Shown here piece after piece: positions 1 to 6,073 of a stretch of 7,510 nt of DNA. The stretch comes from an uncultured Bacilli bacterium. Its GTDB lineage: Bacteria; Bacillota_I; Bacilli_A; RF39; UBA660. The number at the start of each line of letters is the position of its first letter. Within the stretch, counting starts at the first letter, position 1. The notes under the pieces are model-generated. The model was not told the DNA's origin, did no database searches, and was given only the letters and a program-made list of their open reading frames with translations. The stretch is taken from contig CAOVIS010000023.1 of assembly GCA_948543905.1 (NCBI GenBank), forward strand, positions 3,183 through 10,692, in the 5' to 3' direction. The position numbers were made by a program, and so were the translations under genes.

Positions 1-1
1 G

Positions 2-1609
2 TTTTATAAACAATTAGAAGATTATTATGATAAATTTATTGCACCATGTAAAAATAGAATAAATGAAGTTTTAAGAGAGTATGAGTTATATACAGATTAT
101 GAATTATTAAAATCAATAATAGAACAAATAGGAAAAAATGCGCTTATTAGACTTAAAAAAGAAGGATGCCAAGCAATAGGTAAAATAATAAAAGAATTAA
201 AGAGTGATGTTAAAAAAATATTTGATACCCATTTTAAAATTTTAGAAGTAATAAAAAAAGTAAAAGACTATATTCTTAAGAAGTATGATGGTAAAGTATT
301 AGATAGTAATGGACAGAGTTTAGATGTTACAATATATCAAAGAATTACGCATTTAGAAATTAATTATAAAAAAGGACAAAATTTAAGTGATGTCGAAAAA
401 GAGCTAGATAAAATATTAGAATTATGGGAAAAAAATAAAGTTTTAGAAGATAATAAAGATAAGATTTATGAAGTATTTTTAACGGTTTCAAATAAGTTTT
501 ATGAAAAAGTAAGAGAATATGCAAGTGAGGGAAATAGTGGAGCAATTCAAGTTTTATCTGAGCTATTTGGCCAATTTGTTGAAATTTATAATGCTCTTAA
601 TAATGGTAAATATGATGTAGAAGAGTTTTTAAAGCTTGATAAGTTAACATTTACGAATATAGAAGAAGATAAAAAAATACTTACAACGAAAAATGAAGAA
701 AGAAAAGAAAATAACGATTATAGATTTAAAAAGATTTGTCTTAGGTTAGATAAGAATGGAGTATTTGGAACTAATTTCTTCTTTATTGATAGTTTTAATG
801 ATGGTTATGTTAAGTTAAGTTATATTCCTGATGGTGAAAACGAGGTTAGAGTAGCAACTGTTCCTAAGGAAACTTTTGATAGAGAATTTATGATGTTGGA
901 TACTTTTTTGGATAGAGCTATGTTTAGTGGAAGATGTAATGAAGAAATGGTTATTTCCCTTTATAAGTATGGAATTTATAATTTAGTTATTAAAGATGGA
1001 AGCTTTAAACTTCTGATAAACGAACGTTTTAATTGGCAGGTAGAAGAGGCTATTCCTTATCATAATAAATCATATACAAAAGCACAAATTCATAGATGGT
1101 TAGAACAAAAATTTAGAGAAGCAGAGGAAAAACAAGAAACAACAGCAAATAATAATAGTTCAGGAATATATATAAGACGTAATATGGGAATTTATGGAAC
1201 AAAGTTATTTAATTTAGTAGCAAGTGACAATGAAAATGTTTATTTAGAATATAAACCTAATTTGGTAAATGCGGTTAGACGATTAAGGGTATCTTTAAAA
1301 GAGTTAGAAAAAGATTATATTTCTTTAGAAGACTTTTTGGAAAAGTCGCAATATATCGCAAAGAAAGAATTTTATGGTGATTGGATAGCTTTATATCAAT
1401 ATTTAGATTGGATACTTTCTTTAGAAAAAGATGGAAGTTTTGAAGTTAGAAATAATAATGTATTTAATAATTTTAAACCTTGTATGGATGCTGATATTTT
1501 GAAGTTTAAAGATAAAAAATATACCATTGCAGCTATAAAAGAATGGATTGAGCGAACTCATGAGGAAATAAAAGAAAATAGTAAAGATATAAAACATAAT
1601 AAAATATAG
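2..1609 (+). CDS. Partial (5'-truncated) protein of unknown function with a C-terminal tandem domain duplication
   Basis: The frame is open from position 2, giving at least 535 residues. The ATG at 890 is internal: the frame upstream of it is coding-like, and no ribosome binding site sits before it. The true start lies outside the window. Residues 1-235 are Lys/Glu-rich and look helical (long charged stretches such as IIEQIGKNALIRLKKEG), with no membrane segment or signal visible. Residues about 241-375 and 389-523 are two diverged copies of one domain. Both share a GxF/GxY-GT start, an FL(D/E) segment, a KDGSF block and a final YTxAxIxxWxE helix. A short N/S-rich linker separates the copies. 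I do not recognise the family. Lack of signal or membrane segments in the visible part suggests a cytoplasmic protein, but the missing N-terminus could change that. The gene ends in a terminator at its stop codon, so it is not co-transcribed with the lipoprotein gene downstream. Confidence 0.85.
   Translation, partial: FYKQLEDYYDKFIAPCKNRINEVLREYELYTDYELLKSIIEQIGKNALIRLKKEGCQAIGKIIKELKSDVKKIFDTHFKILEVIKKVKDYILKKYDGKVLDSNGQSLDVTIYQRITHLEINYKKGQNLSDVEKELDKILELWEKNKVLEDNKDKIYEVFLTVSNKFYEKVREYASEGNSGAIQVLSELFGQFVEIYNALNNGKYDVEEFLKLDKLTFTNIEEDKKILTTKNEERKENNDYRFKKICLRLDKNGVFGTNFFFIDSFNDGYVKLSYIPDGENEVRVATVPKETFDREFMMLDTFLDRAMFSGRCNEEMVISLYKYGIYNLVIKDGSFKLLINERFNWQVEEAIPYHNKSYTKAQIHRWLEQKFREAEEKQETTANNNSSGIYIRRNMGIYGTKLFNLVASDNENVYLEYKPNLVNAVRRLRVSLKELEKDYISLEDFLEKSQYIAKKEFYGDWIALYQYLDWILSLEKDGSFEVRNNNVFNNFKPCMDADILKFKDKKYTIAAIKEWIERTHEEIKENSKDIKHNKI
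722..1570 (+). repeat. Protein-level tandem domain duplication
   Basis: Two copies, about 722-1126 and 1166-1570, lie about 143-145 codons apart. Aligned landmarks are GVFGTNFF versus GIYGTKLF (767 and 1196 mark the GT codons), DTFLDRAMF versus EDFLEKSQY, SLYKYGIYNLVIKDGSF versus ALYQYLDWILSLEKDGSF (KDGSF codons begin at 992 and 1427), and SYTKAQIHRWLEQ versus KYTIAAIKEWIER. Identity is low at the DNA level, so this is an old duplication. I aligned the copies by eye. Confidence 0.75.
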
Positions 1610-1640
1610 GAGTTAGATGATTACTAGCTTCTTTTTTATT
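1609..1640 (+). terminator. Rho-independent terminator at the stop of the first gene
   Basis: The arms GGAGTTAG (1609-1616) and CTAGCTTC (1624-1631) form an 8 bp stem with two G-U pairs around the 7-base loop ATGATTA. A further A-U pair is possible between 1608 and 1632. A run of six Ts (1632-1637) follows directly. The stem begins within the last base of the stop codon. The GC content is low for a terminator but normal for this genome. Confidence 0.65.
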
Positions 1641-1667
1641 GATTTTTTTCTTTATTTTGTTTATAAT
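1639..1667 (+). promoter_or_regulatory. Sigma-A type promoter for the lipoprotein operon
   Basis: TTGATT (1639-1644) and a perfect TATAAT (1662-1667) are separated by exactly 17 bases, just downstream of the terminator. Transcription would start near 1674, leaving a leader of only about 14 bases. A strong AGGAGG Shine-Dalgarno (1678-1683) is close to the ATG at 1688. Confidence 0.7.
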
Positions 1668-1687
1668 TAGTAAATGTAGGAGGATAT

Positions 1688-2320
1688 ATGAAAAAAGTAA
1701 TCCTAATATGTATAATTAGTATTGTGCTTACGGGTTGTAGTAGTATAAATAAAGAGAATATTGATACAATAATAAATAATAGCTTAAATAGTAAAGTTAG
1801 GAGTACTACTTTAAATAAAAGTGGTTATAGCTATTATTTACCTAGAGGGCTTAAACTTGTTGCTAGTAAAGATTATAATGATACTTTAACAGATCATAAA
1901 TATAATTATTATTTATTTGTTGATGTAGTAAGTTTTAATACTAAGATAGATTTTAATTATATTAAGAATAATGATGCTTTTTATTCGAATGTTATTAATT
2001 ATAACAGTAAAAAAGGGTATATTGAGATAAATAAATATAAAAAAGAACAATATTTAATTGAAATTATGTATAATTATGCTAAAATAGAAGTAATAGTAAT
2101 GGAAAGTGATATAAATAAAAGTGTGGCATTTGCCATTTCATTACTAACAAGTGTTACATATAATAATAGTGTAATTAGTAAAAATTTAAGTAGTAATATA
2201 CTAGATTTTAATGAAGAAAAGTTTGATATATTTGAAATTGTAGGTAGCGATAATTATTTACAATTTGGTAGTAGTGAAAATCAGGAAGAAGTAAAAAAAG
2301 ATCCTGATTATGTAAAATAG
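1688..2320 (+). CDS. Small membrane lipoprotein of unknown function
   Basis: This 210-residue protein starts with two lysines, a hydrophobic stretch (residues 4-14) and the lipobox LTGC. Cys17 would therefore be lipidated and the mature protein anchored to the outer face of the membrane. The Ser-Ser after the cysteine also fits. The mature part is rich in Asn, Lys, Tyr and Ser, has no other cysteine, and shows alternating beta-like stretches such as YNYYLFVDVVSF and GYIEINKYKKEQYLIEIMYNY. The acidic C-terminus (residues 193-210) looks unstructured. No catalytic motif is visible and I do not recognise the family. It is the first gene of a four-gene operon: an AGGAGG ribosome binding site precedes it, and the next gene begins 13 bases after its stop. 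Its neighbours are a disordered protein and YtxG/YtxH-like membrane proteins, which suggests an envelope role. That role is inference. Confidence 0.88.
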   Translation: MKKVILICIISIVLTGCSSINKENIDTIINNSLNSKVRSTTLNKSGYSYYLPRGLKLVASKDYNDTLTDHKYNYYLFVDVVSFNTKIDFNYIKNNDAFYSNVINYNSKKGYIEINKYKKEQYLIEIMYNYAKIEVIVMESDINKSVAFAISLLTSVTYNNSVISKNLSSNILDFNEEKFDIFEIVGSDNYLQFGSSENQEEVKKDPDYVK

Positions 2321-2336
2321 GAAGGTGCAAATAATG
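2320..2336 (+). promoter_or_regulatory. Ribosome binding site that fixes the start at ATG 2334
   Basis: GGAAGGTG (2320-2327) matches the Shine-Dalgarno consensus and lies 6 bases before the ATG at 2334. The in-frame GTG at 2325 is part of this binding site and has nothing suitable upstream, so it is not the start. Confidence 0.75.
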
Positions 2337-3191
2337 GGCTTAGTAAGTAAACTTAAGAATATTTTATTTGAAGAAGAGGAAGTTGAAATACCAGTATTAG
2401 AGAAAAAAGAAAAACCACAGCCAGTGGAGAATAAAACTTATAGTGAGATGCCACGAAAAGAAGAGAGACGTTCACCTAGTTTTTATGATGATTTAGAACC
2501 AGTTTTAAATGAAGAGAGAAATTTAGAACAAAAAAATAGTAGTAGTACTGTAAATAATGTAAGTAGTGTTAAGCCTACTCCTCGTGATGAGAAAAGTTTT
2601 AGTTTTCCAGCTTTTGATGAAGAAGAATTTCAAAGCGTAGTGCCTAAACCTAGGAGTACTAATATAATGGATTATGAAAGAGCACAAAAGCCAAAAAAAC
2701 AGGAGAAGAAGAGAGAAGAAGCATCTAGAGTGGCACCAAAGCCGGTAGTAGAGGAAAAGACGAAGTTTAGGCCTTCTCCAATTATTAGTCCTGTTTACGG
2801 AATATTAGATAAGAACTATACACCTGAGGAGATTACTTCTAGGAGTCCAATAAATAAATCTTTAGATGTTGATAGTGTAAGAAAAAAAGCTTTTGGAAAT
2901 ATTGAAGTACCAAAAGAAGAGAAAAAAATTGAAAATATAATTGATGATAAGATTTTAGAAGAAAAAATGGAGAAAGCAAGAACTATTGATGAGCTTTTAA
3001 ATGATAGTAGTGATGAGGTAATTGAGATTCCTGATATTGAGGAAGATACTTTAGAAATACCTAAAAATGAAGAAATAATAAATAATAAAAAAACAGTAGA
3101 AACTGAAGATAGACATGAAGAGGATACTTTAGAGAGTGATTTATTTGATTTAATAGATTCTATGTATGAGAATGGAGAGGATGGTGAATAA
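2334..3191 (+). CDS. Highly charged, largely disordered protein with an embedded conserved-looking motif
   Basis: From ATG 2334 the protein has 285 residues. It is dominated by Glu, Lys, Asp, Ser and Pro, with no cysteine and no membrane segment, so it is probably disordered and cytoplasmic. Three parts look ordered. The N-terminus (1-15, MGLVSKLKNILFEEE) could be an amphipathic membrane-touching helix, as in SepF and similar division proteins. Residues 144-162 (KFRPSPIISPVYGILDKNY) are an uncharged, Pro/Ile/Tyr-rich island that looks like a binding motif, with VRKKAFG following at 182-188. The C-terminus (266-280, LESDLFDLIDSMYEN) may form an amphipathic helix. EEDTLE occurs twice (236-241 and 262-267). 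The stop overlaps the start of the next gene by one base (TAATG), so translation is coupled to the YtxG-like membrane protein. A scaffold role at the membrane or division site is a guess; the family is not recognised with certainty. Confidence 0.88.
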   Translation: MGLVSKLKNILFEEEEVEIPVLEKKEKPQPVENKTYSEMPRKEERRSPSFYDDLEPVLNEERNLEQKNSSSTVNNVSSVKPTPRDEKSFSFPAFDEEEFQSVVPKPRSTNIMDYERAQKPKKQEKKREEASRVAPKPVVEEKTKFRPSPIISPVYGILDKNYTPEEITSRSPINKSLDVDSVRKKAFGNIEVPKEEKKIENIIDDKILEEKMEKARTIDELLNDSSDEVIEIPDIEEDTLEIPKNEEIINNKKTVETEDRHEEDTLESDLFDLIDSMYENGEDGE

Positions 3192-3490
3192 TGGAATTTT
3201 GGTTAACATTTTTACCAATAATTATTTATATTTTATTAATAATTATTTTAGTTATTGGCATAATATTAGGTGTAAAGTCGATTATTACAATTAATAAAGT
3301 GGAAAAAGTTGTTGATGATGTAAATGAAAAAGTGGCATCTTTAAATGGCTTATTTCAAATAGTTGATTTTACGACTGATAAAATTGTATCAATAACTGAT
3401 AAGGTAGTTGATGGGGTGTCAACAATTGCTTCGAAATTGTTTTTTCGAAAGAAAAATAAAAAAATAAAGGAGGATAAAAAAGATGAGTAA
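3191..3490 (+). CDS. DUF948/YtxG-like small membrane protein
   Basis: This 99-residue protein has one N-terminal membrane helix (about residues 4-29, very Ile/Leu-rich, ending in LGVKSI). A heptad-like amphipathic stretch follows (residues 34-84, with VEKVVDDVNEKVASLNGL and later TDKIV and DKVVDGV segments), then a Lys-rich tail. This layout, and its place directly before a YtxH gene, match the DUF948 family represented by Bacillus subtilis YtxG, where ytxG-ytxH are neighbours in a stress-related operon. The biochemical role of the family is not established. It is anchored in the membrane; the helical part probably faces the cytoplasm given the basic tail, but orientation is not certain. Translation is coupled at both ends: it overlaps the upstream stop by one base and its last 8 bases overlap ytxH. 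GGAGAGG at 3174-3180 is a suitable ribosome binding site. Confidence 0.82.
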   Translation: MEFWLTFLPIIIYILLIIILVIGIILGVKSIITINKVEKVVDDVNEKVASLNGLFQIVDFTTDKIVSITDKVVDGVSTIASKLFFRKKNKKIKEDKKDE

Positions 3491-3926
3491 AGAAAAGAAA
3501 AGTGGATTAGGTAAATTTTTAGTAGGGGCAGGAATTGGTGTAGGTTTAGGAATATTATTTGCACCTAAGAGTGGCAGTGAAACAAGAAAAGAATTAAAGA
3601 TGAAAATGGATAATTTAGTAGATAAGGTAAAAAGTCTTGATGCTAAAGATGTAAAAGAAACTATTGAGAGAAAAGTTCAAGAAATAAAGGAAGATTTAAA
3701 GAATTTAGATAAAGAAACTGTTGCCGAAGCTATTAAAAGTGGAGCGGCTAAGATTAAGAAAAAAGCGGATGAATTAGTGGATTATGCAGTAAAAAAAGGA
3801 ACACCAGTAGTAGAAGCGGCAGCCAAAGAGGTTAAAGCTAGTACTATTAAAACATTAGAGATTATAACAGCAAAGTTAAAAGATACAGAAACTAAGAAAA
3901 CAAATAAGAAAGCTCGGGAAAACTAA
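3483..3926 (+). CDS. ytxH: YtxH-family membrane protein
   Basis: This 147-residue protein has the YtxH signature at its N-terminus. A glycine-zipper helix (residues 8-27, with Gly at 15, 17, 19, 21 and 23) runs into LFAPKSGSETRKEL (residues 25-38). The rest is a long Lys/Glu/Ala-rich helical region (37-140) with AVKKGTPVVEAAAKEVKAST near the end, much like a LEA-type or coiled-coil protein. The family is associated with general stress in Bacillus; the molecular role is unknown. An AAAGGAGG ribosome binding site (3466-3473) lies 9 bases before the ATG, inside the end of the YtxG-like gene, and the two genes overlap by 8 bases. It is the last gene of the operon, and a terminator spans its stop codon. 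Confidence 0.9.
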   Translation: MSKEKKSGLGKFLVGAGIGVGLGILFAPKSGSETRKELKMKMDNLVDKVKSLDAKDVKETIERKVQEIKEDLKNLDKETVAEAIKSGAAKIKKKADELVDYAVKKGTPVVEAAAKEVKASTIKTLEIITAKLKDTETKKTNKKAREN

Positions 3927-3940
3927 GCTTTTTTATTATT
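3905..3940 (+). terminator. Rho-independent terminator of the lipoprotein-ytxH operon
   Basis: AAAGCT (3909-3914) pairs with AGCTTT (3926-3931) around an 11-base loop. Pairing with the T-run can extend the stem to about 10 bp, from 3905 to 3935, with one G-U pair. Six Ts (3929-3934) and further T-rich sequence follow. The stem includes the end of the ytxH reading frame. Confidence 0.7.
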
Positions 3941-3962
3941 TTTAAATTTTTAAAGGAAATTG

Positions 3963-3991
3963 TTGACAATCAGTAATAATATAGCTATACT
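3963..3991 (+). promoter_or_regulatory. Strong sigma-A type promoter for the surface protein gene
   Basis: A perfect TTGACA (3963-3968) and TATACT (3986-3991) are 17 bases apart. Transcription would start near 3998, and an AAGGGTGG ribosome binding site (4011-4018) precedes the ATG at 4023. A perfect 10-base palindrome, TATAGCTATA (3980-3989), overlaps the -10 box and could be an operator or chance. Confidence 0.8.
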
Positions 3992-4022
3992 TTAAATATA
4001 AACAGAAAGTAAGGGTGGTATA

Positions 4023-5915
4023 ATGGAAAAGGAATATACTATTAGTTGGTTAAAAATATTAGGAATATTAGGGGGAGCTGTTTTAGTAATTGCTATTATT
4101 TGTTTTTTAATACCAAAGAAGGATAATAATATTAGTTCTAATACATTTGTAAATAATATTAACATAATGAAACAAGCAGGTTTTGAGTATTTTCAGGATA
4201 CTAATTTGCCTACAAAAATAGGAGAACATAGTAAAGTTACATTAGAGGAAATGGTGAGTACTAATTTAGTTTTAGATATATATGATGATAATGGAAAAAC
4301 TTGTGATAAAAATAATAGTTATATTGAAGCGACTAAAGTTAGAGATAAAGAGTATGATTTAAAGGTTTATCTAGCTTGTGAATCGAAAACTGATTATATT
4401 AAAACTAGTATAAAAGAAAATGTTAGTTGTATTGATTGTAATATAATTGGGGATAATATAAATAGCGGGTCAAATAGTAGTTCTAGTAGTAATGAAGCAT
4501 CACGAGATACGGGAGTAAATAATAATAATAATTCTAATAATAATACAAGTGGGGGAGTTGTAAATAATTATTATAATAATACAACTACAACAACTGTAAA
4601 TAAGTACTATAATATTACTTATATTAATAGTTGTAAGAATAGTTGTACCACTGATGATTGTCGGAATAATTGTCAAAATAATGTGTATTATTCAGTATAT
4701 TTTGATTCTCAAGGTGGAGCTTTTGTGCCAAAACAAGTAGTTAAACAAAATGGAGTAGCTTTATATAGAACGACTACTCGTGATGGTTATAAGTTTTTAG
4801 GATGGTATTTAAATGGTTATAGTTATGATTTTGCAACTCCGGTAACACAAACTATTACTTTAGTGGCAAAATGGGAAAAAATTAATAATGTAACACCGGA
4901 CCCTAAACCTGATCCTACTCCAGATCCAACACCAAAGCCTAAAAATAAATATACTGTAAGCTTTAATTCTAATGGCGGTACTTATGTTAATCCACAATAT
5001 AATATTGAAGAAGGAAATTATGCTAGTATGCCTAGTAATCCAACTAGAAATTGTTATGATTTTGCAGGATGGTATACAGATAGTGCTTTAACAATAAGAT
5101 ATAATTTTAATACACCAGTTACTAGTAATATGACACTTCATGCTAAATGGGTAGATAATGGAAGTTGTAGAGCGACTTATTGGGTTAATTATGATTCAAA
5201 TGGTGGTAGTTATGTAGATTCGAGATCTTATGATGAGGGTGATAGAATAATTAGACCTAGTGACCCTTATCGAAGTGGTTATAAATTTTTAGGTTGGTAT
5301 TATAATAATCGTGAATTTAATTTTAATACAAGAATTTATCAAAATTATACTTTAGTAGCAAAGTGGGAAAAAGAGGAAGAAAAGTATAATAAGTATTGCA
5401 AAGTTGATTCTAAAAGATATTATTCAACTAATTATGTAAATGCTAATGGAAATGTTTGGAGTAAAAATTGGACAATTAGATTTGATGATTTGTATAATGT
5501 TGAGAATTTAAGAATAACTAATATTGGTTATATTACAGGAAGTAGTATGTATACAGATGTATATCGAGATTTTTATTCTAAAGGAATATCTTTAGTTAAT
5601 GGAACTGGCAAATATACAGTTGGTATTACATCTGGATCAATGTTACAGACTTATTCTTTAAAGTCTAGTAATTTTACAAAATATTTATCTAACGCTTATT
5701 ATCAAGGTGGTAAATGGTATACAAATGCTTCAATTAGCATAAATAATTTTAGAAATGTTAATAAGTATTATGCTTCTAATTTAGGATATTATATTTATTT
5801 TACACCATTCTATTTTGATGTAGAATACACTAATATGAGTAATTGTATAACAGATAGAGCTAGTAATAGTTCAAGGTACTCTGGATATAAAGTAGTTGAT
5901 ACATTTTATAGATAA
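4023..5915 (+). CDS. Membrane-anchored surface protein with three Listeria-Bacteroides (Flg_new) repeats
   Basis: The protein has 630 residues. A membrane helix (about 10-30) after a short charged N-terminus acts as a signal anchor, so the rest is outside the cell. In order: residues 36-145 form a compact domain with cysteines at 94, 119, 136 and 139 (ending CIDC), resembling domains after single N-terminal helices in pilin-like or anchored Bacillota proteins; then an Asn/Ser/Thr-rich linker (146-200); a cluster CX3CX4CX3C (C204, C208, C213, C217); Flg_new repeat 1 (222-286); a PDPKPDPTP-type rigid linker (292-307); repeats 2 (309-377) and 3 (385-449); and a Tyr/Asn/Ser-rich C-terminal domain (455-630) that I do not recognise. 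There is no LPXTG motif or C-terminal anchor. Flg_new repeats are typical of adhesins and internalin-type surface proteins, so adhesion is likely but inferred. It has its own promoter, and no terminator separates it from the T-box leader downstream. Confidence 0.88.
   Translation: MEKEYTISWLKILGILGGAVLVIAIICFLIPKKDNNISSNTFVNNINIMKQAGFEYFQDTNLPTKIGEHSKVTLEEMVSTNLVLDIYDDNGKTCDKNNSYIEATKVRDKEYDLKVYLACESKTDYIKTSIKENVSCIDCNIIGDNINSGSNSSSSSNEASRDTGVNNNNNSNNNTSGGVVNNYYNNTTTTTVNKYYNITYINSCKNSCTTDDCRNNCQNNVYYSVYFDSQGGAFVPKQVVKQNGVALYRTTTRDGYKFLGWYLNGYSYDFATPVTQTITLVAKWEKINNVTPDPKPDPTPDPTPKPKNKYTVSFNSNGGTYVNPQYNIEEGNYASMPSNPTRNCYDFAGWYTDSALTIRYNFNTPVTSNMTLHAKWVDNGSCRATYWVNYDSNGGSYVDSRSYDEGDRIIRPSDPYRSGYKFLGWYYNNREFNFNTRIYQNYTLVAKWEKEEEKYNKYCKVDSKRYYSTNYVNANGNVWSKNWTIRFDDLYNVENLRITNIGYITGSSMYTDVYRDFYSKGISLVNGTGKYTVGITSGSMLQTYSLKSSNFTKYLSNAYYQGGKWYTNASISINNFRNVNKYYASNLGYYIYFTPFYFDVEYTNMSNCITDRASNSSRYSGYKVVDTFYR
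4686..5372 (+). repeat. Three Flg_new (Listeria-Bacteroides) protein repeats
   Basis: Repeats at residues 222-286, 309-377 and 385-449 each read (V/W)xFxSxGG or a close variant, then GYKFLGWY or CYDFAGWY, an F-x-x-(P) strand, and finish with TL(V/H)AKW. Repeats 1 and 3 are more alike (both GYKFLGWY and TLVAKWEK) than either is to repeat 2. The Pro-Asp linker lies between repeats 1 and 2. Confidence 0.88.
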
Positions 5916-5925
5916 TTTAATGTTT

Positions 5926-6050
5926 GAAGCGAATTTACAACTCGCTAGTTAAATCGCAGAAGTGCGTTAAAACTTTCAAGTGTATGAATTAAGTTCATAA
6001 ATAAAGGTGGTACCGCGCTAGTTTGGCGTCCTTTGTTTGTGGGCTTTTTA
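5926..6050 (+). promoter_or_regulatory. Short T-box riboswitch leader
   Basis: The hallmark is AAAGGTGGTACCGCG (6003-6017). Helix A1 is AAAGG (6003-6007) with CCTTT (6030-6034). The 7-base bulge TGGTACC (6008-6014) contains UGGU, which pairs with the ACCA end of an uncharged tRNA having A73. Helix A2 is GCGC (6015-6018) with GCGT (6026-6029). Directly upstream is a stem III-like hairpin, TATGAA/TTCATA (5983-5999). Further upstream are AGTT...AACT (5947-5974) enclosing CGCA/TGCG, and AGCGA/TCGCT (5928-5946) with a 9-base loop. The usual long Stem I with its AG bulge and distal loop is not visible. The loop contains TTTACAAC, so UAC (Tyr) or UUU (Phe) codons are possible specifiers, unproven. 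A weak promoter, TTGATA (5896-5901) and TTTAAT (5916-5921) with only 14 bases between, may start the leader; otherwise it is reached by read-through from the surface gene. Confidence 0.88.
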
Positions 6051-6066
6051 TTGTTTAGAAAGGATG
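6027..6066 (+). promoter_or_regulatory. Possible Shine-Dalgarno sequestering helix of the aminopeptidase gene
   Basis: CGTCCTTT (6027-6034), the 3' strand of the T-box antiterminator, is complementary to AAAGGATG (6059-6066) over 8 bp with one G-U pair. That stretch holds the AAAGGA ribosome binding site for ATG 6074. When tRNA stabilises the antiterminator, this helix could not form and the site would be free. Pairing is seen; function is inferred. Confidence 0.4.
6028..6050 (+). terminator. Putative T-box terminator
   Basis: GTCC (6028-6031) can pair with GGGC (6041-6044) around a 9-base loop, followed by five Ts and ATTGTTT. It is mutually exclusive with the antiterminator, which uses the same CC. 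The stem is only 4 bp with one G-U pair, weak for a T-box terminator, so transcriptional control alone is uncertain. Confidence 0.5.
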
Positions 6067-6073
6067 AATAATA

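Noticed and set aside
360..545. Minus-strand reading frame
   Set aside because: Lies within the coding region on the + strand. Its Leu/Phe/His-rich product is a typical shadow of an AT-rich Lys/Glu-rich gene, with no ribosome binding site.
890..1609. A 239-residue gene starting at ATG 890
   Set aside because: The same frame is open and coding-like back to position 2, and there is no ribosome binding site before 890. The duplicated domain also begins upstream of it.
2325..2333. GTG start for the disordered protein
   Set aside because: The GTG lies inside the Shine-Dalgarno sequence of the ATG at 2334.
3430..3450. TTCGAA inverted repeat at the end of the ytxG-like gene
   Set aside because: A short palindrome within coding sequence with no T-run after it and genes continuing on both sides; probably chance.
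3355..3564. Minus-strand reading frame across the ytxG/ytxH overlap
   Set aside because: Opposes two well-supported overlapping genes and has no family features.
6064..6072. ATG at 6064 as start of the aminopeptidase
   Set aside because: It is followed at once by GAA TAA. The ATG at 6074 has the right frame and spacing.
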